Assembly (NCBI RefSeq): GCF_002796605.1 | Contig: NZ_CP024923.1 | Span: forward strand, 1,488,001 to 1,552,000 | Direction: 5' to 3' | DNA: 64,000 nt | Source: Sphingomonas psychrotolerans | GTDB lineage: Bacteria; Pseudomonadota; Alphaproteobacteria; Sphingomonadales; Sphingomonadaceae | Notes under the pieces: generated by a model | Database searches by the model: none | Told to the model about the DNA's origin: nothing | Seen by the model: the letters and a program-made list of their open reading frames with translations, nothing else | Shown here: piece after piece, positions 36,661-43,866 of the stretch | How the letters are laid out: each line of letters starts with the position of its first letter | Numbering within the stretch: the stretch's first letter is position 1 | Translations under genes and position numbers: made by a program

Positions 36661-36732
36661 CTCGGTGCAGGTTTGGCGGCTGTCCGCCACCACCCCTCAC
36701 CGAGAAACCGGCTCGATCGATGCAACATCGAT
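36661..36732 (+). promoter_or_regulatory. Structured leader with two hairpins before the DUF465 start
   Basis: A long-range hairpin pairs CTCGGTG (36661-36667) with CACCGAG (36698-36704) and encloses an inner hairpin TGGCGG-CTGT-CCGCCA (36674-36689). A second perfect hairpin ATCGATG-CAA-CATCGAT (36716-36732) follows, and the ribosome site GGGAG begins directly after it. The layout suggests translational or attenuation control of the DUF465/Bax-inhibitor transcript. No known riboswitch core was recognised. Confidence 0.45.
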
Positions 36733-36743
36733 GGGAGTGGCGT

Positions 36744-36959
36744 GTGAGTAATTTGATCGAGCGGCTGATCGCCGCGCACCGTGTCCGGAACCGCGAAATT
36801 CGCGCCGAGCTTGCTCGCCGCGTGCCAGATCGCCTCCGCTTGACGCAGCTCAAGAAGGAGCGGCTCGCGATCAAGGACCGGCTCTTCCGTCATTTCCCCG
36901 ATGCGGCCGAGATGCGCCGCATCGCGCGCGACGCCCTGCGCCGCGCCCGCCACGCCTAG
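36744..36959 (+). CDS. DUF465 (YdcH-like) small protein
   Basis: This 71-residue coiled-coil protein of the DUF465 family has the recognisable ERLIAAHRVRNREIRAELARR and RLRLTQLKKERLAIKDRL, both predicted to be helical. The start is GTG at 36744 with GGGAG seven bases upstream; an ATG at 36720 would add eight residues but lies inside the leader hairpin. It precedes the Bax-inhibitor gene by 12 bp. The biochemical role of the family is unknown. Confidence 0.78.
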   Translation: MSNLIERLIAAHRVRNREIRAELARRVPDRLRLTQLKKERLAIKDRLFRHFPDAAEMRRIARDALRRARHA

Positions 36960-36971
36960 GAGAAACCACCA

Positions 36972-37685
36972 GTGGACAATCTTTCCGCCTTCAACCGCAG
37001 CGCCGCCGCTTCGGCGCAGGTCCGCTACGATGAGGGCCTGCGCCGGCACATGCTCGGCATCTATCGCAACATGGGGATCGGCCTCGCCATCACCGGGCTG
37101 GTCGCGCTCGCGGTCGCCAGCACGCCCGCGCTCGTCGCATTGATCTTCGGCACCCCGCTCAAATGGGTGGCGATGCTGGCGCCGCTCGCCTTCGTGTTCT
37201 TCTTCACCTTCCGCATCGAGCGGATGACCACGGCGACCGCCCGCGCGACCTTCTTCGCCTTCGCGGCGGTGATGGGCGTCTCGATGGCGAGCATCTTCCT
37301 CGTCTTCACCGGCACCAGCATCGCGATGGCGTTCTTCACCGCTTCGGCGATGTTCGCCGGCCTCAGTCTCTGGGGCTACACCACCAACCGCGACCTCACC
37401 GGAATGGGCACCTTCCTGATGGTTGGCCTGATCGCCGTGATCGGCGCCAGCCTCGTCAATCTGTTCCTCGGATCGAGCCTGCTCCAGATGGCGCTGTCGG
37501 TCGTCGGGGTGATCGTCTTCGCCGGCCTCACGGCGTGGGACACGCAGCGGCTGAAGAGCGAGTATCTCGTTTATGCCAACAGCCAGGCGATCGAGAAGAT
37601 GGCGATCATGGGCGCACTGTCGCTGTACCTCAACCTGATCAACATGTTCCAGCTGCTGCTGGGGCTGATGGGCGAACGGGAGTAA
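36972..37685 (+). CDS. Bax inhibitor-1/YccA-family membrane protein
   Basis: This 237-residue integral membrane protein has seven hydrophobic segments (for example IGLAITGLVALAVAST, WVAMLAPLAFVFFFTFRI and TFLMVGLIAVIGASLVNLFL). The C-terminal TAWDTQRLKSEY signature with the buried acidic pair follows near residue 190. The family includes proton-dependent Ca2+ leak channels and FtsH-associated YccA. Start is GTG at 36972 preceded by AGGAG. It shares a transcript with the DUF465 and zinc-finger genes. Confidence 0.9.
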   Translation: MDNLSAFNRSAAASAQVRYDEGLRRHMLGIYRNMGIGLAITGLVALAVASTPALVALIFGTPLKWVAMLAPLAFVFFFTFRIERMTTATARATFFAFAAVMGVSMASIFLVFTGTSIAMAFFTASAMFAGLSLWGYTTNRDLTGMGTFLMVGLIAVIGASLVNLFLGSSLLQMALSVVGVIVFAGLTAWDTQRLKSEYLVYANSQAIEKMAIMGALSLYLNLINMFQLLLGLMGERE

Positions 37686-37689
37686 TCGC

Positions 37690-37992
37690 ATGACCGGCAA
37701 CTTCACCTGCCCCGTCGACGGCACCAAATTGGTGCCGATGGAGCGCTCGGGCATTGAGATCGATCATTGCCCCAGCTGCCGCGGCGTCTGGCTCGATCGC
37801 GGCGAGCTCGACAAGATCATCGAGCGGAGCGCCGTCTCTGTGGCGCCGGAGCTCCCCCAACAATCGCGGCCGGCGCCCCAAGCCGCGCCGTGGCCGGAGC
37901 AGCGACCGCATTATGACGATCGCCAGCGCCATCATGGCGGGCAGTATCCGCACAAGAAGCGCAAGTCCTTCCTCGAAGAGCTGTTCGACTAA
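37690..37992 (+). CDS. TFIIB-like zinc-ribbon domain protein
   Basis: This 100-residue protein starts with a zf-TFIIB-type zinc ribbon: CPVDGTKL then HCPSCRGVWLDRGELDKII, giving four metal ligands within the first 45 residues. A proline- and histidine-rich linker and a basic C-terminal tail (HKKRKSFLEELFD) follow. It is 4 bp after the Bax-inhibitor stop, in the same operon. The function is unknown. Confidence 0.88.
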   Translation: MTGNFTCPVDGTKLVPMERSGIEIDHCPSCRGVWLDRGELDKIIERSAVSVAPELPQQSRPAPQAAPWPEQRPHYDDRQRHHGGQYPHKKRKSFLEELFD

Positions 37993-38022
37993 GCCCCCTT
38001 ACCCCCGAACAGTTCCAACCTG

Positions 38023-38056
38023 CCCGTCGCCGATCGCTCGGCGGCGGGCTTTTCTT
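38023..38056 (+). terminator. Intrinsic terminator after the zinc-ribbon gene
   Basis: CCCGTCGCCGA pairs with TCGGCGGCGGG (one G-T pair) across a TCGC loop, followed by CTTTTCTTT. It ends the DUF465/Bax-inhibitor/zinc-ribbon operon. Confidence 0.8.
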
Positions 38057-38108
38057 TGCCCGGTCGCGGCCGCTATCGTCGTGCGGCAACGGTCCGGGAA
38101 AGCAACAC

Positions 38109-39452
38109 ATGGTCACGCGCAGGTCGCTCATCGGCACTTCAGCTGCAGTCGCGGCGACTTTGGCCCTCCCCCTTCACGCCGCCGCGGCACCCGCCTTCGT
38201 GCGGCGCGAAGGCACGCGGCTTCTGCTCGGCGGCCGGCCCTATCGTTTCGCAGGCGCGAACCTGTGGCACGCGGCCTGGCTCGGCGCCACCGCGCCGTTC
38301 GGCGATCGCGCGCGCCTCACCCGCGAACTCGACATGCTCGCCGCGACGGGAGTGACCAACCTGCGCATCCTCGCCTCGGCCGAGGATTCGCCGCTCAAGA
38401 ATTCGGTCAAGCCGGCCTTCCATGGCGCGGCACTCGACTCCGCCGATCCGGCATTGCTCGACGGGCTCGATTTCTGCCTCGCCGAGATGCGCAAACGCGG
38501 CATGAAGGCAGTGATCTACCTGACCAATTTCTGGGAATGGTCGGGCGGGATGATGACCTATCTCTATTATGTCACCGGCAAGTACATGGACGTCAACGAT
38601 CCGGCACATCCATGGCCGGCCTTCCCCAACGCCACCGCGCAATTCTATGCCAATCCCAAGGCGGTCGCGCTCAATCACGCATGGGTCCGGCGCATCGTCG
38701 GCCGCACCAACGCGATCACCGGCACCGCCTATCGCGACGACCCGACGATCATGGCCTGGCAGCTCGCCAACGAGCCCCGCCCCGCCGGCGAAATCGCCAC
38801 CGCCACGCCTTTGCTGCCCGCTTATTATGCGTGGATCCAGGGCACTGCGAAGCTGATCAAGTCGCTCGACTCGAACCATCTCGTCTCGACCGGCAGCGAA
38901 GGCCTCAAAGGCAGTGTCGAGAGCGCCGACATATACCGGACCGCACACGCCTTTGCGGAGATCGACTATCTCACCGCGCATATCTGGCCGCTCAACTGGA
39001 GCTGGGTCGACGCGAAAGACATAGTCGGCACCCACGCCGCCGCGACCGCCAAGGTCGCCGAATATCTCCAGCAGCATCAGGCGCTGGCGAAGGAGATCGG
39101 CAAGCCGCTGGTGATCGAGGAATTCGGCTATCCGCGCGACGGCGGCGGTTACGATCCGCAAGGAAGTACGCGCTTCAAAGACCTCTATTACCAGCAGATC
39201 TACGATGCCGTGCTCACCAGTGCGCGCACCGGCGGACCGGTCGTCGGCTCGAACTTCTGGGCGTGGAACGGCGAAGGCCGCGCGGTCCATGGCGATCATC
39301 GCTTCAAGCCTGGCGACACCGCCTGGCTGGGTGATCCCCCGCACGAACCGCAGGGCTGGTACGGCGTGTTCGACAGCGACGCGAGCACGCGGGCGGTGAT
39401 CAAGGCGCATGCCGACGCGCTGGCTACGGTCGGAGAGGCGATCGCGACATAA
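38109..39452 (+). CDS. Glycoside hydrolase family 5 enzyme (mannanase-like), exported
   Basis: This 447-residue GH5 hydrolase is most like endo-beta-1,4-mannanases. The N-terminus VTRRSLIGTSAAVAATLALP looks like a twin-arginine or Sec signal. The conserved FWEWSGGM and YRDDPTIMAWQLANEPRP (acid/base Glu) lie in the catalytic barrel, and the nucleophile is in LVIEEFGYPRDGG. Exact polysaccharide specificity is inferred from overall similarity. It stands alone between a terminator and a repeat, without a polysaccharide-utilisation cluster. Confidence 0.87.
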   Translation: MVTRRSLIGTSAAVAATLALPLHAAAAPAFVRREGTRLLLGGRPYRFAGANLWHAAWLGATAPFGDRARLTRELDMLAATGVTNLRILASAEDSPLKNSVKPAFHGAALDSADPALLDGLDFCLAEMRKRGMKAVIYLTNFWEWSGGMMTYLYYVTGKYMDVNDPAHPWPAFPNATAQFYANPKAVALNHAWVRRIVGRTNAITGTAYRDDPTIMAWQLANEPRPAGEIATATPLLPAYYAWIQGTAKLIKSLDSNHLVSTGSEGLKGSVESADIYRTAHAFAEIDYLTAHIWPLNWSWVDAKDIVGTHAAATAKVAEYLQQHQALAKEIGKPLVIEEFGYPRDGGGYDPQGSTRFKDLYYQQIYDAVLTSARTGGPVVGSNFWAWNGEGRAVHGDHRFKPGDTAWLGDPPHEPQGWYGVFDSDASTRAVIKAHADALATVGEAIAT

Positions 39453-39460
39453 CAACAACT

Positions 39461-39566
39461 GTCACCCCGGCCTTGTGCCGGGGTCCACCGGGAGACAAGC
39501 GAGCCCCTTCGAGACGAGAACGCGTCGGGCGGGGCACAATGGCCCCCGGCACAAGGCCGGGGTGAC
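39461..39566. repeat. Paired palindromic repeat, CCCCGGC type
   Basis: GTCACCCCGGCCTTGTGCCGGGG at the left end is matched by its inverted copy CCCCGGCACAAGGCCGGGG-TGAC at the right, about 105 bp in total. The left arm continues with TCCACCGGGAG. The same unit recurs at 43724 and, with small changes, at 55096. It lies between the GH5 gene and the sulfur operon and may hold the operon's promoter region. Confidence 0.85.
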
Positions 39567-39652
39567 GATTAGAGGCAGAACAAACTTCACCTTCCGTCCC
39601 CCCAAACAAGCCTCCGTTGCCCCTCGCGCGTCAGAAGCCCATCTGCCTCACC

Positions 39653-40438
39653 ATGGCATCCCTGCTCGATCCTTCCGCGCGTGGCCGCGTGATTCTCGTC
39701 GGCGCCGGCCCCGGCGATCCGGGCCTGCTCACCGTCCGCGCCGTCGAGGCGTTGCGCGAGGCCGACGTCCTCGTCCATGACGGCCTCGTCGACTCGCGCG
39801 TGCTCGATCTCGCTCCGCAGGCGCACCGCATTTCGGTCGCCAAGCAGCGCGCCCGCCACACATTGTCGCAGGACGCGATCAACGCACTGATCATCGCGCA
39901 TGTGAAGACCGGCGCCATCGTCGTCCGGCTCAAGGGCGGCGACCCGTTCATCTTCGGCCGCGGCGGCGAGGAAGTGGAAGCGGTGCGCGCCGCCGGCCTG
40001 CCGGTCGAAGTCATCCCCGGCGTCTCCGCGGCACTCGGCGCCGCCGCCGAGGCGATGCTGCCGCTCACCCATCGCGACTGGTCGAGCGCGGTCAGCTTCG
40101 TCGCCGGCCAGTGCAAAGGCCTGTCGGATCAGGACTGGTCGGGACTTGCCGGCAAGGGCCGCACCCTCGTTATCTACATGGGCGTCGCCAATTGCCCCGC
40201 GATCGCCGACAAATTGATGGCCGACGGCGTCGCGCCCGACATGCCGGTGGCGGTGCTCGAACGCGCCACGCTCGAAGGGCACCGCGCGATCCGCACCCTG
40301 CTCGCCGATCTCGGCGATCTGGTCGAGCGCGAGAAGGTGAAGAGCCCCGCGATCATCGTGGTCGGCGAAGTCGTTCGCCTCTCGGACGCCGAGGACAAGC
40401 TGATCCAATGGGCGCGGATGGCGGAGGCGGCGCAATGA
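39653..40438 (+). CDS. cobA: Uroporphyrinogen-III C-methyltransferase
   Basis: This 261-residue SAM-dependent enzyme makes precorrin-2, the siroheme precursor. Features are VILVGAGPGDPGLLTVRAVEAL near the N-terminus, VHDGLVDSRVL, VRLKGGDPFIFGRGGEE, VIPGVSAALGAA and the C-terminal PAIIVVGEVV. It lacks a fused CysG dehydrogenase/chelatase domain. The ATG at 39653 is chosen by homology; no strong ribosome site is present. First gene of the sulfite-reduction operon: its product supplies siroheme for the sulfite reductase, and its stop overlaps the next start (ATGA). Confidence 0.92.
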   Translation: MASLLDPSARGRVILVGAGPGDPGLLTVRAVEALREADVLVHDGLVDSRVLDLAPQAHRISVAKQRARHTLSQDAINALIIAHVKTGAIVVRLKGGDPFIFGRGGEEVEAVRAAGLPVEVIPGVSAALGAAAEAMLPLTHRDWSSAVSFVAGQCKGLSDQDWSGLAGKGRTLVIYMGVANCPAIADKLMADGVAPDMPVAVLERATLEGHRAIRTLLADLGDLVEREKVKSPAIIVVGEVVRLSDAEDKLIQWARMAEAAQ

Positions 40439-40731
40439 AGATCCTGACCGGAAACGATCTCGCCGCAGGCGACGTCACATGGTGGACCGGCGAAGGCTGG
40501 TCGCGCCATATCGAGGCGGCCGTCGATGTCGGCGATCAGGGCGAGGCGATCGCGCATGCCGAGGAAGGCGCCCGACGAGTCAACGCGCCCTATGTGATCG
40601 ACGCCACCGAGACCCCCGATGGCCCGCGCCCCGCACACATCAAGGACCGTATCCGCGCGCTTGGCCCCACCGTCCGGGCCGATCTCACGCTGAAGCCCGC
40701 CGATCCGAACGCGGGGAGCTGGGTGATCTGA
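40435..40731 (+). CDS. DUF2849 protein of the sulfite reductase operon
   Basis: This 98-residue protein has GDVTWWTGEGWSRHIEAA and the C-terminal GPRPAHIKDRIRALGPTVR that define DUF2849. The family is found almost only beside alphaproteobacterial nitrite/sulfite reductase genes. Here it overlaps cobA by 4 bp and precedes the reductase by 1 bp, so all are coexpressed. It may help assemble or regulate the reductase; its mechanism is unknown. Confidence 0.9.
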   Translation: MKILTGNDLAAGDVTWWTGEGWSRHIEAAVDVGDQGEAIAHAEEGARRVNAPYVIDATETPDGPRPAHIKDRIRALGPTVRADLTLKPADPNAGSWVI

Positions 40732-40732
40732 C

Positions 40733-42364
40733 ATGTACAAATACGACCAATATGATCACTCGATCGTCGCGAGCCGCGTCGAGGAATTCCGCGATCAGGT
40801 GAACCGCCGCCTCGCCGGCCAGATCACCGAGGACCAGTTCAAGCCGCTGCGGCTGATGAACGGACTCTATCTCCAGCTCCACGCCTATATGCTGCGCGTC
40901 GCGGTACCCTATGGCACGCTCGACAGCCGCCAGATGCGAATGCTGGCGACGATCGCGCGCAAGTACGACCGCGGCTATGGCCATTTCACTACGCGTCAGA
41001 ACATCCAGTATAACTGGATCAAGCTCGACGAGGCGCCCGATATCCTGGCGGACCTCGCCACGGTCGAGATGCACGCGATCCAGACCAGCGGAAACTGCAT
41101 CCGCAACATCAGCAGCGACCAGTTCGCCGGTGCCGCAGCCGACGAGCTCGTCGATCCGCGTCCCTGGGCAGAATTGCTCCGCCAGTGGAGCACTTTCCAC
41201 CCCGAATTCACTTATCTGCCGCGCAAGTTCAAGATCGCGGTGATCGCCGCGGACGAGGACCGCGCGGCGATGCGGCTCCACGATATCGGCATCCAGATCG
41301 TCGAGAAGCATGGCGTTAACGGCGCGAAGATCTTCGTCGGCGGCGGTATGGGTCGCACCCCGATGGTCGCGCCCGAGATCAAGGATTTCGTGCGGCTCGA
41401 GGACCTGCTCAGCTATGTCGAGGCCTGCCTGCGCGTCTACAATCGCTACGGCCGCCGCGACAACATCTACAAGGCGCGGATCAAGATCCTCGTCCACGAG
41501 ATCGGTGCCGACGAATATCGCCGCCAGGTCGAGGAGGAGTTCGTCGCGGTGAAGGCGCTGGGCATCGATCCACCAAAGGCCGAGTTCGACCGCATCGCCG
41601 CCTATTTTGCGCCGCCCGCATGGGAGTCCGGTCTCGCCGACACGATCGACCGCAGCGACCCCGATTTCGCGGTCTGGCTCGATCAGAACGTCTCGGCACA
41701 CAAGGCACCGGGCTATGCTGTCGTCACGATCAGCCTCAAGCCAGCCGGCGGCATCCCAGGCGACGCCTCGGCCGATCAGATCGACCTGATGGCCGATCTT
41801 GCCGAGCGCCTCAGCTTCGACGAGCTTCGGGTCACCCATGCGCAGAACATCGTCCTGCCGCATGTCCGCAAGGCCGATCTCTACGCATTGTGGGAGCAGC
41901 TTCGCGAGGCAGGCCTGGCCGAGGCCAATCTCGACCTGATCAGCGACATCATCGCCTGCCCCGGTCTCGATTATTGCAGCCTCGCCAATGCCCGCTCGAT
42001 CCCGGTGGCGCAGAAGATTCATGCCCGCTTCGCCGATCTCGGACGCCAACGCGAGCTGGGCGAATTGAAGCTCAAGATCAGCGGCTGCATCAACGCCTGC
42101 GGCCACCACCATGCCGGCCATATCGGCATTCTCGGCGTCGATCGTAAAGGCACCGAGAACTACCAGCTGCTGCTCGGCGGATCGGGCGCGGAAGACGTCA
42201 GCCTCGCCAAGATCACCGGCCCCGGCTTCTCCGAGGACGGCATCGTCGACGCGGTCGAGACTGCGACCAACGTCTATCTGCGCGAGCGCACTGAGGGCGA
42301 GCGCTTCCTCGACACCTATCGCCGCATCGGCATGGAGCCGTTCAAGGAGGCGCTCTATGGTTGA
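40733..42364 (+). CDS. cysI: Assimilatory sulfite reductase (siroheme/4Fe-4S, CysI-like; nitrite/sulfite reductase family)
   Basis: This 543-residue enzyme reduces sulfite to sulfide with six electrons. It has the two ferredoxin-like half repeats; the first carries GHFTTRQNIQYNWI. The four cysteines for the [4Fe-4S] cluster bridged to siroheme are in CPGLDYCSLANA (C-x5-C) and GCINACGHHHAGHIG (C-x3-C). No separate flavoprotein subunit is present here. The operon with cobA and cysH fixes the substrate as sulfite rather than nitrite. Confidence 0.92.
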   Translation: MYKYDQYDHSIVASRVEEFRDQVNRRLAGQITEDQFKPLRLMNGLYLQLHAYMLRVAVPYGTLDSRQMRMLATIARKYDRGYGHFTTRQNIQYNWIKLDEAPDILADLATVEMHAIQTSGNCIRNISSDQFAGAAADELVDPRPWAELLRQWSTFHPEFTYLPRKFKIAVIAADEDRAAMRLHDIGIQIVEKHGVNGAKIFVGGGMGRTPMVAPEIKDFVRLEDLLSYVEACLRVYNRYGRRDNIYKARIKILVHEIGADEYRRQVEEEFVAVKALGIDPPKAEFDRIAAYFAPPAWESGLADTIDRSDPDFAVWLDQNVSAHKAPGYAVVTISLKPAGGIPGDASADQIDLMADLAERLSFDELRVTHAQNIVLPHVRKADLYALWEQLREAGLAEANLDLISDIIACPGLDYCSLANARSIPVAQKIHARFADLGRQRELGELKLKISGCINACGHHHAGHIGILGVDRKGTENYQLLLGGSGAEDVSLAKITGPGFSEDGIVDAVETATNVYLRERTEGERFLDTYRRIGMEPFKEALYG

Positions 42365-42494
42365 TCTGTATCCGGCGCTTGCCGCCATCGCTCCGCTTGC
42401 GGGAGGGGTCGGGGGAGGGCCTGAAATGGAGGGCATGGCGCTAGCGGCCAGCCCCTCCCCTATCCCCTCCCGCAAGCGGAAGGGGAACAAATGA
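42357..42494 (+). CDS. Short coupling ORF inside a palindromic repeat
   Basis: This 45-codon frame begins inside the reductase end (ATG at 42357) and ends with its stop overlapping the DUF934 start (ATGA at 42491). The peptide (MVDLYPALAAIAPLAGGVGG and beyond) is low-complexity and encoded largely by the inverted repeat at 42393..42479. It is unlikely to have its own function but can keep ribosomes moving between two coupled genes. Confidence 0.3.
   Translation: MVDLYPALAAIAPLAGGVGGGPEMEGMALAASPSPIPSRKRKGNK
42393..42479. repeat. Inverted repeat CCGCTTGCGGGAGGGG
   Basis: CCGCTTGCGGGAGGGG at 42393-42408 has a perfect 16-bp reverse complement at 42464-42479, about 55 bp apart. It is inserted between the sulfite reductase and DUF934 genes within the operon. 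A different sequence family from the GTCACCCCGGCC repeats. Confidence 0.8.
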
Positions 42495-42919
42495 CCGACA
42501 CACTTCTCCGCTTTCGCGACGATGAGCTCCACGAAGAGCCCGCGGTCACGCTCGATTCGTTTCTAGGCCAGTCCAACGCCACTGCGGTTCGCATCGAATC
42601 GGGAGAGGATGCGCGCGTCCTGCTCCCCCATCTCGAGCGTCTCGCGCTCGTCGAGGTGAGCTTCCCCAAATACCGCGACGGCCGCGGCTATTCGACCGGG
42701 CGGATCCTCCGCGAGGCGGGCTATACGGGCGAATTGCGCGCGCAAGGCGACGTGCTGGTCGACCAGATCCCGCTGATGCGCCGCTGCGGGTTCGACAGTT
42801 TCGCGCCTGAGGCGCCGGTCGACGCTGCGGTGCTCGAAGCCAGTCTGGCGCGCTATGCGGATGTCTATCAGCCAGCCGCCGACGCGCACGTGCCAGTGTG
42901 GAAGCTCCGTCATGGCTAA
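42491..42919 (+). CDS. DUF934 protein of the sulfite reductase operon
   Basis: This 142-residue protein matches the DUF934 family, with LVEVSFPKYRDGRGYS in the middle and LREAGYTGELRAQGDVLVDQ after it. DUF934 genes are almost always next to alphaproteobacterial sulfite/nitrite reductase genes. The stop overlaps the cysH start by 8 bp. Its role in sulfite reduction is unknown; no metal ligands are obvious. Confidence 0.88.
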   Translation: MTDTLLRFRDDELHEEPAVTLDSFLGQSNATAVRIESGEDARVLLPHLERLALVEVSFPKYRDGRGYSTGRILREAGYTGELRAQGDVLVDQIPLMRRCGFDSFAPEAPVDAAVLEASLARYADVYQPAADAHVPVWKLRHG

Positions 42920-43691
42920 TCTCGCGGCGCGGACTATCGACCGGCTGGACGTGTCTCCGCGCTTCAGCGAGCAGGACGCGATCCGGCTCAACAACATGTT
43001 CCGCGGCAGCTCGACCGACGAGATGCTGCGCAATGTGCTCGGCGAGCACATGATCGGCGATGTCGCGATCGTCTCGTCGTTCGGCGCCGAATCCGCCGCC
43101 CTGCTCCATCTCGTCGCGTCGATCGATCCTTCGGTGCCGGTGCTGTTCCTCGATACCGGCCGGCATTTCCCCGAAACGCTCGCCTATCGCGATCAGCTCG
43201 TCGCGCGGCTCGGCCTGAAGGATTTCCGCAACCTCCAGCCCGACGCGGAGGTGGTCGCCGCGCGCGACGCCAATCAATTGCGCTGGTCGTTCGACCCCGA
43301 CGGCTGCTGCGAGATCCGCAAGGTCGTGCCGCTGGCCAATGCGCTCGCCGGCTTCGACGCCACGATCACTGGCCGCAAGGCGTTCCAGGCGAGCACCCGC
43401 AACGCGCTGCCGCGCTTCGAGATCGACACTTCGGACGCGTCGGGTCGACTCAAGGTCAACCCGCTCGCCGACTGGACCAAGGCCGATCTCGACGCGTATT
43501 TCGCCGCGCATGATTTGCCGGTGCATCCGCTGGTCGCGCAGGGCTATCTCTCGATCGGCTGTGCGCCGTGCACCAGCGTGGTCAAGCCGGGCGAAGACCC
43601 GCGCGCAGGCCGCTGGCGCGGCTGGGACAAGACCGAGTGCGGCATCCACACTCCGATCCCGGACGGCGACCCCAACCAGCCTTCGTTCTGA
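42912..43691 (+). CDS. cysH: Adenylylsulfate/phosphoadenylylsulfate reductase
   Basis: This 259-residue thioredoxin-dependent reductase makes sulfite from activated sulfate. It has the P-loop-like IVSSFGAESAALLHL, the Cys pair DGCCEIRK and the second Cys pair GCAPCTSV, and the catalytic KTECGIH near the C-terminus. The CC/CxxC pattern implies a [4Fe-4S] cluster, so adenylylsulfate (APS) is the likely substrate, as in plant-type reductases. Last gene of the operon; a paired palindromic repeat follows the stop. Confidence 0.92.
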   Translation: MANLAARTIDRLDVSPRFSEQDAIRLNNMFRGSSTDEMLRNVLGEHMIGDVAIVSSFGAESAALLHLVASIDPSVPVLFLDTGRHFPETLAYRDQLVARLGLKDFRNLQPDAEVVAARDANQLRWSFDPDGCCEIRKVVPLANALAGFDATITGRKAFQASTRNALPRFEIDTSDASGRLKVNPLADWTKADLDAYFAAHDLPVHPLVAQGYLSIGCAPCTSVVKPGEDPRAGRWRGWDKTECGIHTPIPDGDPNQPSF

Positions 43692-43723
43692 GAAGAGCGA
43701 GAAGCGCGCTACAACAAACCATC

Positions 43724-43866
43724 GTCACCCCGGCCTTGTGCCGGGGTCCACCGGGCAAGATCGGGACAAGATCGGGATCGGCTGGCGGGTTTGCGGCTAC
43801 GCCTCAACAACGATCGTGAGATTCTCGCCAGCGGAGGTGTGGACCCCGGCACAAGGCCGGGGTGAC
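43724..43866. repeat. Paired palindromic repeat, CCCCGGC type, overlapping the DUF1521 gene
   Basis: Left arm GTCACCCCGGCCTTGTGCC, followed by GGGGTCCACCGGG, and right arm GGACCCCGGCACAAGGCC, followed by GGGGTGAC, form the same unit as at 39461, about 140 bp long. It begins 33 bp after the cysH stop and extends into the convergent DUF1521 gene, supplying the last 23 or so codons of that gene. Confidence 0.85.

Noticed and set aside
39461..39566. Possible CRISPR repeat or tRNA-like element
   Set aside because: Only two inverted arms with no periodic spacers, and no cloverleaf; it belongs to the palindromic repeat family.
40685..42532. 615-codon frame opposite the sulfite reductase
   Set aside because: The + strand carries the reductase with its full cysteine set; the antisense frame has no recognisable domain.
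40435..42919. Nitrite assimilation operon
   Set aside because: The reductase family covers both substrates, but cysH and cobA in the same operon and absence of nitrate genes favour sulfite.
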